64,000 nucleotides of DNA from assembly GCA_002470465.1 (NCBI GenBank), contig DKMD01000002.1, forward strand, positions 1 through 64,000, written 5' to 3'. A program made the position numbers and the translations under genes. This document shows, in pieces, positions 10,077 through 17,059 of the stretch. Below the pieces are notes generated by a model. That model searched no databases. It saw only the letters and a list, made by a program, of their open reading frames with translations, and was not told the origin of the DNA. The stretch is from Pluralibacter sp. UBA7423 (GTDB taxonomy: Bacteria; Pseudomonadota; Gammaproteobacteria; Enterobacterales; Enterobacteriaceae). The stretch's first letter is position 1. Every line of letters begins with the position of its first letter.

Positions 10077-10784
10077 TCAGTTTGCCGCTGCGCGCAGGAA
10101 AGCGTGCACCAGCGGAGCCGGACGCCCTGCAAGGGCGTTACGTTCATGCTGGAACAGCGTTCCGACAAAAAACGGATGGGTGACAAGTTCCACCGCGCGG
10201 ATCTCACCTTCTTCATCCCAGCCCGTCACGCGCAATGCGCCCTCTTCCAGCTCAGACGCAAACTCAGGCGAAATTCCGTAGCTACAGTGATAGCCCTCTT
10301 CGATGCTCAGACGGCCGTAGGCTTTGGCAATCAAAGTATTGCTACGCAGCTCAATGGTGTCTGATTTTTCCACCAGCGAACAGCTAAGCGGTGCGATAAC
10401 CATCCGGCCTTCGGTATCCGTTTCAGCATGCGCAGCATCCTGCCAGCCCAGCACGTTGCGCGCATATTCGATAATGGCATGCTGGAAGCCGCCACAGGTG
10501 CCGAGGAAAGGCAGGCTGTTTTCGCGAGCGTAGCGAATGGCAATAAAGGCGCCTTCAGCATTTTTATACGGGCTGGCAGGAACCAGCCAGAGCGCGTCGT
10601 ATCCAACCAGATCGTCGGCGCTTTTGATGTCGGAGGTGGAGATCCAGTCGTAGTCGGCGGTGATATCCTGAACGGCGGCGGCGTCGTCAATCGCCAGCGG
10701 AATCGCCTGATGGGCAATCACCTCTGGATTGAAGTCGCCTACGAGGGCGATACGCACTGTTTTTTGATTCGAAGCGTGTTCCAT
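10077..10784 (-). CDS. CTP-synthase-related class-I glutamine amidotransferase-like protein
   Basis: This 235-residue protein resembles the C-terminal amidotransferase domain of CTP synthase without the synthase half. The nucleophile elbow GTCGGFQH keeps the Cys. The segment aligned with the HPEF motif of CTP synthase reads THPFFVG, so the His is kept but the catalytic Glu is replaced by Phe. That makes normal glutamine hydrolysis doubtful. The start has AAGGAA upstream. The family is usually annotated as CTP synthase C-terminal region-related; its function is unknown. E. coli K-12 lacks it between yeaN and yeaO. Confidence 0.75.
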   Translation of the reverse strand: MEHASNQKTVRIALVGDFNPEVIAHQAIPLAIDDAAAVQDITADYDWISTSDIKSADDLVGYDALWLVPASPYKNAEGAFIAIRYARENSLPFLGTCGGFQHAIIEYARNVLGWQDAAHAETDTEGRMVIAPLSCSLVEKSDTIELRSNTLIAKAYGRLSIEEGYHCSYGISPEFASELEEGALRVTGWDEEGEIRAVELVTHPFFVGTLFQHERNALAGRPAPLVHAFLRAAAN

Positions 10785-10947
10785 GAAGGGTTCCTTATGC
10801 GGTGCAGTTTACGGGCTACATAAGGAACACCAGCCTACCGGGAATTTGTCGCCGGAACAATCCCCGGTTTTAGCAGGCGCTGGCCTTTTCATCCCGGTGC
10901 GGAAAGTATTACCCTTTCAGCAAAACATCGCGGAATAAGGACAAAAG

Positions 10948-11298
10948 ATGATTCAGTGCAAACGCGTGTATGAGACGCCTGCGCCGGAAGATGGCTACCG
11001 GGTCCTGGTCGACCGACTCTGGCCGCGCGGGGTGAAGAAAGAAGCGTTAACCTGTGATGAATGGTGCAAAGCGCTTGCCCCTTCGTCAGCGCTGCGAAAA
11101 GCCTTTCATGGCGAAGCCATCGACTTCACCACCTTCAGTAAAGAATACCGGGCAGAGCTGCAAAGCCAGGTAGCGGAAGGCCAGCGCCTGGCGCATCTCG
11201 CCAAGCAGCAGACGGTGACGCTGATTTATGGGGCGAAGAACACGGAGCAGAACCATGCGCGGGTATTAGCTACATGGCTGGAGAGCCTTACTCGCTGA
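10948..11298 (+). CDS. yeaO: DUF488 family protein YeaO
   Basis: This 116-residue protein matches E. coli YeaO (IQCKRVYE, DGYRVLVDRLWPRGVKK, LRKAFHGE, NTEQNHARVLA). The start has AAGGAC upstream. DUF488 proteins have no established function. Its 3' end overlaps the convergent hypothetical gene by 11 bases. Confidence 0.92.
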   Translation: MIQCKRVYETPAPEDGYRVLVDRLWPRGVKKEALTCDEWCKALAPSSALRKAFHGEAIDFTTFSKEYRAELQSQVAEGQRLAHLAKQQTVTLIYGAKNTEQNHARVLATWLESLTR

Positions 11299-11593
11299 CT
11301 TTTTCCAGTTCTTCAGCCGGGAGGGCATCAGGCGTAAGCGGCATCAGGTGCTCCGGACGTACAAACGCAAACCCGGCCTGGCCGTCGACGGACTGAATAT
11401 CACCGGTGACCAGCCACAGCGCACGCTGTGCTTGATGGGGGAGTTCTGTGACCACGCCGTTAACCGGATTGAGGATGCGCTCGCCTGGCTGGCAGAGCGC
11501 AAAAAGCGAAACAGATTTACCGATATTCGCCCGACCGGCGGGCGTGCGGGCAGCGATAATCATCGCCAGGGTGCCCGGTTTAAGCTGAAACAT
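11288..11593 (-). CDS. Hypothetical protein, 101 residues
   Basis: The reading frame begins MFQLKPGTLAMIIAARTP and ends AEELEKVSE. It has a GAGAG site before the ATG and backbone-like base composition, so it is probably a real gene. No family is recognised. It has no signal peptide or membrane segment; the composition suggests a small soluble, beta-rich protein. A perfect 18-bp palindrome lies 22 bases before the start and could be its operator. Confidence 0.65.
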   Translation of the reverse strand: MFQLKPGTLAMIIAARTPAGRANIGKSVSLFALCQPGERILNPVNGVVTELPHQAQRALWLVTGDIQSVDGQAGFAFVRPEHLMPLTPDALPAEELEKVSE

Positions 11594-11614
11594 GCGGCTC
11601 TCACACGATCTGAA

Positions 11615-11632
11615 ATTAAGATTAATCTTAAT
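11615..11632. promoter_or_regulatory. Perfect 18-bp palindrome, candidate operator
   Basis: ATTAAGATTAATCTTAAT is its own reverse complement. It lies between the 101-residue hypothetical gene and the yoaF 3' end. It could bind a dimeric regulator of the hypothetical gene; no known consensus is recognised. Confidence 0.4.
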
Positions 11633-11662
11633 GGCAATTCTATCCTGGAGAGCCGTTATCTG

Positions 11663-11905
11663 TCACGAGCCAGAATGATCCCGGCGGTATAACGTCCATT
11701 CGTCAATCACTTCCCCGGACGGTAATTTACAGTCAGAACGCACGCCCTGTGGGGTTTGCACCGGGACTGACGTCCCGCCTTTTTGCTGACAATAGACCGC
11801 GGCCGGGTTGGCCATCCCGATATTTGGCGGCTTTGGTGCATCATCCGGTTTTGCAGTCGTGCAGCCCGCAAGTACAAGCGGCAGTAATAATCCAGCGTAT
11901 TTCAT
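11663..11905 (-). CDS. yoaF: DUF333 outer-membrane lipoprotein YoaF
   Basis: This 80-residue lipoprotein precursor begins MKYAGLLLPLVLAGCTT with lipobox LAGC and mature Cys at about residue 15. It is followed by the DUF333 core (NIGMANPAAVYCQQKGG, CKLPSGEVIDEW). It matches E. coli YoaF in sequence and neighbourhood. The start was placed at the signal peptide because the longer frame adds non-conserved residues; AGGAAG lies upstream. Function is unknown. Confidence 0.9.
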   Translation of the reverse strand: MKYAGLLLPLVLAGCTTAKPDDAPKPPNIGMANPAAVYCQQKGGTSVPVQTPQGVRSDCKLPSGEVIDEWTLYRRDHSGS

Positions 11906-12043
11906 TGTTATGGCTTCCTTTATTGGCGGCTGATTTGCCTTAAACTTCATTATTTCTTCATTTTAACTGCACTTTTGCAACTTAAATTAGGCCTGTTCCC
12001 AAACTGACCAGGGAACACATCATTCCATAATCAATGAATTTTT

Positions 12044-12070
12044 CCCCGCCTCCCCCGGCGGGGCTTTTTT
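12044..12070 (+). terminator. Strong rho-independent terminator, plus strand
   Basis: The 7-bp stem CCCCGCC/GGCGGGG has a 6-base loop and is followed by CTTTTTTG. No gene on the plus strand ends here. It therefore ends either a small RNA starting near 11980 or a leader left after dgcP was lost. Confidence 0.75.
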
Positions 12071-12099
12071 GTGGCACTTCATCGTACTCTCGCTCCTTC

Positions 12100-12198
12100 G
12101 ATCCACTTGAGATGGATGCGGAAAGCGCTATTCAGGCAGCAGACGCCGCCATGTATCTCGATAAGAAAACCCGTCAGCGAATCAGCGTCGCCTCCTGA
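12100..12198 (+). pseudogene. dgcP: Remnant of dgcP: last part of a GGDEF domain
   Basis: In one frame the plus strand reads DPLEMDAESAIQAADAAMYL and then DKKTRQRISVAS with a TGA stop. This is the last helix of a GGDEF domain and aligns with the C-terminus of E. coli DgcP/YeaP (DADSALHAADIAMYQEKK). It sits exactly where dgcP follows yoaF in E. coli. The sensor GAF part and the GGDEF motif itself are gone. The remnant's end overlaps the tail of the opposite-strand diguanylate cyclase by 25 bases. Confidence 0.75.
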
Positions 12199-13661
12199 CG
12201 CGCCAGCTTCATCCTGTACATATCCGCATCGGCCACCTGAATCGTGGTGGCCAGATCGTGCTGATAAGTCGCCACGCCCCACGACACTGACAAGTGAACA
12301 GCACTTCCGCTGGCGATAAAATCGTGTGCTGAAATTTCCCGTGCCACACGTTCAGCCACCCGTCGGGCATCGTCCTCACCGGTTTTCTGCAGCAGGATCA
12401 CAAACTCGTCACCGCCGGTGCGAATCACCAGATCTTTAGCGTCCCGCACGCTGGACATCATCCGCAGGGCAATGACCTGTAGCGCCCTGTCCCCTGCGGA
12501 GTGGCCCCAGGTATCATTGATGGCCTTAAACTTGTTGCAGTCCATCAGGATAACTGACGGATAATCGTCCATGCGCTCATGAACAAACTCGAGAATTTTG
12601 CGCGTAAAGCAGCCCGTCAGTGGATCGGTGTAAACCTTAATGTCGCTCAGATTGAGCTGGCGACGCAGCACAAAGGCCAGCAGCAGGAAAAGGAATGGCG
12701 CAATCAGCACTGCGCTCCAGCCGTGGGTGTCGTTGAGCACGAACAGATAGAGCGGCACCGCGTAACGAAATTCATATTTACTCGAAATGGCACGCACCGA
12801 AGCATCATTCAGCCAGAAGCAGTTGCCCGTAAGGCACAAAGAGGTCTTGTCCGGCACGTTCACCAGTTGAACCATCAGCGTCGGCGGTATCTGCCCGTCA
12901 AAGACGTCAGTCAGCGTGTCGCGCATTTCGCTCAGCGAATGATCGTACAGCAGATACCCGACAATCCGGTCTGACACTTCGGCTCCGGATAAATCATAGA
13001 TGTAGCTGATCACGCTGAAGGCCATTTCCCCGGTGATGCGATCCCTGTAAAAATTCGTCGAGCTGCCTTCCCGCTTAGTGACGTCTTTTTGCAGCAGGCG
13101 GTCGTAGAAGGACTGCGGCGGCTTGAAAAAGTAGCCAGGCTGGTTCGCCATTTTTGAATCGCTAAAATGAAAAGGCACGGAATCCTGAGGATCGAACCAG
13201 TAAAACCAGCTGGTATCGTGCGCAATAATGTAGCGATGTGAGTCGTAGCGGCCAGGATTGATGCTATTAATTTTATGGCGAATGAATTCAGCCGCTACGT
13301 ACATGCAGCTGGCATCAAGACTTTGCGTACGGGAAATCAGCGTACCTGAATCACCATTCAGATGGTTGGGATCACCATTGATCGCCCACTCATCACCATC
13401 CCGGAGTGAAAAGGCCGTTAACCCACCGCATTCGCGCGTTCCGCGTATTTGCTGGAATCGTACCCCAGTCGCATCGGCGAGCAGTTCATTGTCGTTAAAA
13501 ACCATATTGACCTGATTCACCAGTGCATTGATACGCTCGTTGATCTCAGCCATTCGCTGTTGATAGGCAAACATCACATAAAGGGTGACGCAAAAAAGCG
13601 TCACTGCTGCGGAAATCAGCAGCGCCTGGCGTTTTCTGAGCGCATCCTGGACATTCTTCAC
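12174..13661 (-). CDS. Membrane-bound diguanylate cyclase (GGDEF)
   Basis: About 495 residues. There is one membrane helix near 14-33, a large periplasmic sensor region (about 35-310) and a second helix near 315-333. The GGDEF domain follows, with DPLTGCFTR at about 346-354 and an intact TGGDEF motif at 416-420. It should make cyclic di-GMP at the inner membrane. The usual RxxD inhibitory site is DAKD, so product inhibition may be weak. No ATG precedes the first helix; GTG at 13661 (VKNVQDALRK) is the most sensible start, although the frame stays open to a TTG at 13787. It resembles DgcJ-type architecture but is not a clear orthologue of a named gene. Confidence 0.82.
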   Translation of the reverse strand: MKNVQDALRKRQALLISAAVTLFCVTLYVMFAYQQRMAEINERINALVNQVNMVFNDNELLADATGVRFQQIRGTRECGGLTAFSLRDGDEWAINGDPNHLNGDSGTLISRTQSLDASCMYVAAEFIRHKINSINPGRYDSHRYIIAHDTSWFYWFDPQDSVPFHFSDSKMANQPGYFFKPPQSFYDRLLQKDVTKREGSSTNFYRDRITGEMAFSVISYIYDLSGAEVSDRIVGYLLYDHSLSEMRDTLTDVFDGQIPPTLMVQLVNVPDKTSLCLTGNCFWLNDASVRAISSKYEFRYAVPLYLFVLNDTHGWSAVLIAPFLFLLLAFVLRRQLNLSDIKVYTDPLTGCFTRKILEFVHERMDDYPSVILMDCNKFKAINDTWGHSAGDRALQVIALRMMSSVRDAKDLVIRTGGDEFVILLQKTGEDDARRVAERVAREISAHDFIASGSAVHLSVSWGVATYQHDLATTIQVADADMYRMKLARQEATLIR

Positions 13662-13844
13662 TAAGGCACCACTGACAAAATAAGAGAGCGTGACGATACG
13701 GATGTAATTTAACGGAGTTATACACGCTACGCCATGATGCAAGGGAGATAAACAATCTGGCGGCGTCCTGTGCCACAAGGCAGGCAAAAGCCCTACTCAA
13801 CGCTTTGCTTATCGTAACGACCATTCCGGTTCGGGCATAAAAAA

Positions 13845-13873
13845 ATAGCCACCCTGAGGACGTGATTTATACT
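13845..13873 (+). promoter_or_regulatory. Possible RpoS-type promoter of the Kbp-like gene
   Basis: A TATACT -10 (13868-13873) lies 40 bases before the start and has no recognisable -35 hexamer. This is typical of RpoS promoters, and E. coli kbp (ygaU) is RpoS-controlled. Prediction only. Confidence 0.35.
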
Positions 13874-13913
13874 TGATCTCTGAAGCCTCTTTTCCTCTAA
13901 ACAGGAGTCAAAT

Positions 13914-14366
13914 ATGGGATTGTTCAGTTTCGTGAAAGAAGCCGGCGAAAAACTCTGGGATGCGGTAACAAACCAGAACAGCGACGAACAGAGCAAAAAG
14001 CTGGAGACGCACATTAACGACCTGGGCCTGCCCGGGGCAGATAAAGTCAAAGTGGATGTGGCAAGCGATGGCACGGCCACCGTGACCGGAGACGGCCTGA
14101 GCCAGGAAGCGAAGGAGAAAATTCTGGTCGCCATTGGTAACGTGGCGGGCATTTCGCAGGTAAACGACAGCCTGTCCACCGCGCAGCCAGGCACAGAAAG
14201 TCGCTATTACACCGTGAAGTCAGGCGACACGCTGAGCGCCATTTCAAAAGCAGAATACGGTACGGCCAACGAGTATCAGCGCATCTTTGAGGCCAATAAA
14301 CCCATGCTCAAACATCCGGACAAAATCTATCCGGGTCAGGTGTTAATCATTCCTAACAAACCTTGA
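13914..14366 (+). CDS. BON/LysM protein related to potassium-binding protein Kbp (YgaU)
   Basis: This 150-residue protein has an N-terminal BON domain and a C-terminal LysM domain ([33 protein letters not shown]). It is about two-thirds identical to E. coli Kbp, which is a cytoplasmic K+-binding stress protein. In E. coli kbp is elsewhere on the chromosome, so this may be a second copy. There is no signal peptide. The gene is followed after 10 bases by the YidB-like gene; together they look like a two-gene stress operon ending at a strong terminator. Confidence 0.88.
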   Translation: MGLFSFVKEAGEKLWDAVTNQNSDEQSKKLETHINDLGLPGADKVKVDVASDGTATVTGDGLSQEAKEKILVAIGNVAGISQVNDSLSTAQPGTESRYYTVKSGDTLSAISKAEYGTANEYQRIFEANKPMLKHPDKIYPGQVLIIPNKP

Positions 14367-14376
14367 GGTATTCACT

Positions 14377-14772
14377 ATGAGCCTATTCGATCAAGTGGCT
14401 GGCATGTTTGGCGGTCAGGATGGCAAAGCCGGAGCTTATCAGGCCATTCTCAGCTGGATTGAAGAACAGGGCGGCATTCAGGCTTTGTTGGAAAGATTTC
14501 AGCAGGGCGGACTGGGCGCGATTGTCGAATCCTGGATAAGCACCGGCGGGAATCAGCCCGTTTCGGCGGATCAGATAACCCAGGCGCTGGGCTCTCCTGC
14601 CGTAGCCGATCTGGCAGCAAAACTCGGTATCGAACCACAGGCCGCGTCGAATTTGATTGCCGAACACCTGCCAAAAATGGTCGATACGCTTTCGCCAAAC
14701 GGTGCGGTTGATGGTCAACAGGATTTGATGACGGAAGGGCTGAATCTGCTGAAGGGGAAATTCTTTAGCTGA
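14377..14772 (+). CDS. YidB-like DUF937 protein
   Basis: This 131-residue protein matches E. coli YidB in most positions (GAYQAILSWIEEQGGIQALL, GLGAIVESWIS, AEHLPKMVDTLSPNG). DUF937 is a helical fold of unknown function. The start has GAGGT upstream and lies 10 bases after the Kbp-like gene, implying co-transcription. It may be a paralogue of a yidB located elsewhere. Confidence 0.88.
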   Translation: MSLFDQVAGMFGGQDGKAGAYQAILSWIEEQGGIQALLERFQQGGLGAIVESWISTGGNQPVSADQITQALGSPAVADLAAKLGIEPQAASNLIAEHLPKMVDTLSPNGAVDGQQDLMTEGLNLLKGKFFS

Positions 14773-14780
14773 CAGTATCA

Positions 14781-14810
14781 GGGTGGGGAGCATGCGCCCC
14801 ACCCTGTTTT
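14781..14810 (+). terminator. Terminator after the Kbp-like/YidB-like pair
   Basis: The stem GGGTGGGG/CCCCACCC has an 8-base loop and is followed by TGTTTT. It marks the boundary between backbone and the AT-rich island. Confidence 0.85.
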
Positions 14811-14812
14811 AA

Positions 14813-14890
14813 TTACCCGACTTTCTGATACAGCTCCCAGCGGCGTTTTCCCGACTGCGGAATCTATTCCACCAGCGTAAAGCCAGGGCA
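14813..14890 (-). pseudogene. Possible degenerate gene tail
   Basis: On the minus strand one frame reads GFTLVE, a TAG, then IPQSGKRRWELYQKVG and a TAA. It looks like the C-terminus of a protein gene broken by a nonsense codon, with backbone-like composition. The family is not recognised, and the stretch is short enough to be chance. Confidence 0.25.
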
Positions 14891-14962
14891 CCGTAACCGT
14901 GGCTAAGCGCTCATGAAATTTTCTAAAAAAATCACTCTCCGCTCGTTAAGAAGCCAGACTTT

Positions 14963-15000
14963 TAGCCGCTTATAAAAAAAGCAGGTTTTATAGCGAGCTA
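14963..15000. promoter_or_regulatory. Imperfect inverted repeat at the promoter of the 15011 gene
   Basis: TAGCCGCTTATAAAA (14963-14977) is matched by the reverse complement of TTTTATAGCGAGCTA (14986-15000), with one offset base in each arm. It covers a TATAAA -10-like element and abuts the AAGGAG ribosome-binding site. It could be an operator or an RNA hairpin controlling the next gene. Confidence 0.4.
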
Positions 15001-15010
15001 AGGAGACATG

Positions 15011-15466
15011 ATGTCCATTCGATTTCTGGGTAACAGTGGCAAGGTATTTCCGAAAAGTATTTTTCCTGAAACCAAAAATTCAGATCCGGTAAAGGATCTC
15101 CATGAGAAGAAAAAACGGCTTCAGGCGTTAAGAAGTAAAGCAGCGGCTAAGTTTAAGCCAATACCACCTAAGATACTTAGCCTTATCAATAAACTGGACA
15201 GCATGCTACAAAGTGCGGAATTCTCTTCCTCTGTCACAGAATCAAAAGTCATGCAGCTTTTAAGCCAAATTTCATCAATGATTGAAAACACAAAGGGCTC
15301 AAAAAACAATAACAAAAATGATGATTTATTTACTTCCCAGGGATCTTCACCGGATGAAGTTTTATCAAAAAGTGAAAGTGTCTTTGTTGAGCTGAAAAAA
15401 AGAAAGCCCAATTCCCTCTTACACGACCAGACTGCACTGGAGTCGCGAATAGTAGACCAGGTCTGA
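15011..15466 (+). CDS. Hypothetical island protein, 151 residues
   Basis: The frame begins MSIRFLGNSGKVF. It is Lys- and Ser-rich, with a predicted helical region around 30-95 and a low-complexity Asn/Lys stretch near 100. There is no signal peptide or membrane segment. Of two adjacent ATGs, the second is 5 bases from AAGGAG and is preferred. No family is recognised. Codon use is AT-rich compared with the backbone, pointing to acquired DNA. A 10-codon frame at 15493-15525 (MKAIRKGKCY) with GAGGA upstream follows and may be a relic or leader. Confidence 0.6.
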   Translation: MSIRFLGNSGKVFPKSIFPETKNSDPVKDLHEKKKRLQALRSKAAAKFKPIPPKILSLINKLDSMLQSAEFSSSVTESKVMQLLSQISSMIENTKGSKNNNKNDDLFTSQGSSPDEVLSKSESVFVELKKRKPNSLLHDQTALESRIVDQV

Positions 15467-15596
15467 ATTAAACAGCGCGAAAGAGGATAATATGAAAGCC
15501 ATACGCAAGGGCAAGTGTTATTGATTTATAAAATAAAGCAAAGGCTCTGCGGTTAAACTAACTGATGCTGATTACCCGCTAATCCATTGAGGTTGT

Positions 15597-15622
15597 CAAA
15601 AAAAGCCCACCAGGGAGTGGGC
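15597..15622 (-). terminator. Terminator of the 15645 gene
   Basis: Read on the minus strand, the stem GCCCAC/GTGGGC with a 6-base loop runs into seven or more T residues. Confidence 0.8.
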
Positions 15623-15644
15623 AAGGAGAGAGATGACTTTTTTA

Positions 15645-15953
15645 TTATTTTAGTTCCTCGCGTACAGATACATTTACTATCATTTCGGTCTGATTTTGAT
15701 CCTTTCTTTTCTTTTTATGTATCATATCTTTAATCGAAAAGTGTTTTATAAGCCATAACAGGTCAATGGTGTTGCTGTCAGAACGCACTGGACCTTTCGT
15801 TATTTTAATCGCTTCATCAGCATCTTTTCTTTGATGGGTAACCTTATCGTTTTCAATATCCTCTACTTTATCATGTTTGCTCACCAGCACAGGCTTTGAG
15901 TGATAAGATGAAGCAGAAACAAATGAGCCAGGTCCTTTAACAGAAAATGACAT
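15645..15953 (-). CDS. Hypothetical island protein, 102 residues
   Basis: The frame begins MSFSVKGPGSFVSASS and ends VNVSVREELK. It is charged, with a basic run KKKRK, a Ser-rich start, and no membrane segment. GGGAAG lies just before the chosen ATG; the frame is open further upstream to 16031 but without a ribosome-binding site. It has its own terminator. No family is recognised. It is convergent with the 15011 gene. Confidence 0.55.
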   Translation of the reverse strand: MSFSVKGPGSFVSASSYHSKPVLVSKHDKVEDIENDKVTHQRKDADEAIKITKGPVRSDSNTIDLLWLIKHFSIKDMIHKKKRKDQNQTEMIVNVSVREELK

Positions 15954-16396
15954 AACACTTCCCAATCTTTCTAATAAAATATAAAAGCACCAATAGATAT
16001 GGCGATCGCCGTAAACATTTAGCCTAAGCATTGGATTAAAATTAACATGTTTTGTTATTTATGAATTTAAACACTTCATAAACGGATTCGCATCGTTTCA
16101 CATGGGCTTGACACTTTAATTTCGTTTAACTCAGTTACAAGCGACAAATTGAATTCAGAAGTTAAATTCATAAGCAAAAATAAACATTGATGTGGCATTG
16201 TCACGCGCACTTGTCATCTAAAAGGATTTATTGATCTCAATCAATATTAAATTCATTATTAAATCATGAGCGGCTGTTTAGGATTCATTTACTGGCTTGT
16301 GATATTTTGGCTCCGGGTTATAAAACCCAATCTGTCAGGATGGTATTTTTATCAATGACACTTTTAAATTGAGTTTATGATAATAGAGGTTTTCAC
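15954..16396. other. AT-rich intergenic region with an FNR-like site
   Basis: The 443 bases between divergent genes contain no convincing reading frame. They are AT-rich, hold one perfect FNR-type palindrome (16231-16244), and must contain the promoters for the 15645 gene and the 16397 gene. Confidence 0.6.
16231..16244. promoter_or_regulatory. Perfect FNR-type site
   Basis: TTGAT-CTCA-ATCAA matches the FNR consensus TTGAT-N4-ATCAA at every fixed position. It lies 152 bases before the 16397 gene, so a class II promoter here would leave a leader of about 115 bases. Confidence 0.55.
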
Positions 16397-16846
16397 ATGA
16401 AGAAAATCAGTCTTGCGGTAGCGCTTTCATTATTATCCGTACATGCCTTTGCTCAGGAGACAAATAATTGCGTTCATGTTAATCAATCACAAATTGAAGG
16501 ATTGTTCGACAGATGGAATGCGTCATTAAAAACGGGCGATGCAAAAACAGTTTCGAATAATTACCTTAGCGATGCTGTGCTATTGCCAACGGTATCAAAC
16601 CACGTTCGCCTCACTGATGCGGAACGTGTAGATTACTTCGAACATTTCTTGCAAAAAAAACCGACTGGAAAAATTGACAGTCGTACCATCCGCCTGGGTT
16701 GTAATAAAGCCATTGATACTGGCGTATATACCTTCACTTTTGACGACAAATCAACCGTTACGGCTCGCTATACCTTCACATACGCCTGGGATGGTAAAGA
16801 CTGGAAAATTTCCTCCCATCACTCTTCAGCTATGCCTGAGGGTTAA
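16397..16846 (+). CDS. Secreted SnoaL/DUF4440-like (NTF2-fold) protein
   Basis: This 149-residue protein has a clear signal peptide (MKKISLAVALSLLSVHAFA, cleavage before QE). The mature part is about 130 residues with the pattern of NTF2-fold SnoaL-like/CaMKII-association proteins (LFDRWNASLKTGDAKTVSNN, YTFTYAWDGKDWKISSHHSS). These are often annotated SgcJ/EcaC family. It should be periplasmic; ligand or activity is unknown. AGAGGT precedes the start. AT-rich composition and an upstream FNR-type site suggest an acquired gene under oxygen control (inference). Confidence 0.75.
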   Translation: MKKISLAVALSLLSVHAFAQETNNCVHVNQSQIEGLFDRWNASLKTGDAKTVSNNYLSDAVLLPTVSNHVRLTDAERVDYFEHFLQKKPTGKIDSRTIRLGCNKAIDTGVYTFTFDDKSTVTARYTFTYAWDGKDWKISSHHSSAMPEG

Positions 16847-17059
16847 TCAGCAGGATAGGATGCCCGCCATATCATAATACAAATACTTCCATAAGAAATA
16901 TTGAACATGACATGGTAGCAAGACTTAAAGTAAGCGAAGGAAACAAGGAGTCTACTTCTGTTTCCTTTGCATACTAAAACGCTCACGCCAGCTACCTGTT
17001 ATGTATTAAAGATAAACTCAAAATGTGATTGGACTGACCTCACACAAAGCACAAAGAAA

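Noticed and set aside
15011..15953. Ser-rich N-termini of the two island proteins suggested secreted effectors
   Set aside because: No recognisable secretion signal, chaperone gene or apparatus gene nearby; composition alone is not evidence.
16934..16970. 12-bp inverted repeat after the SnoaL-like gene as a terminator
   Set aside because: GCGAAGGAAACA/TGTTTCCTTTGC forms a hairpin but no T tract follows on either strand.
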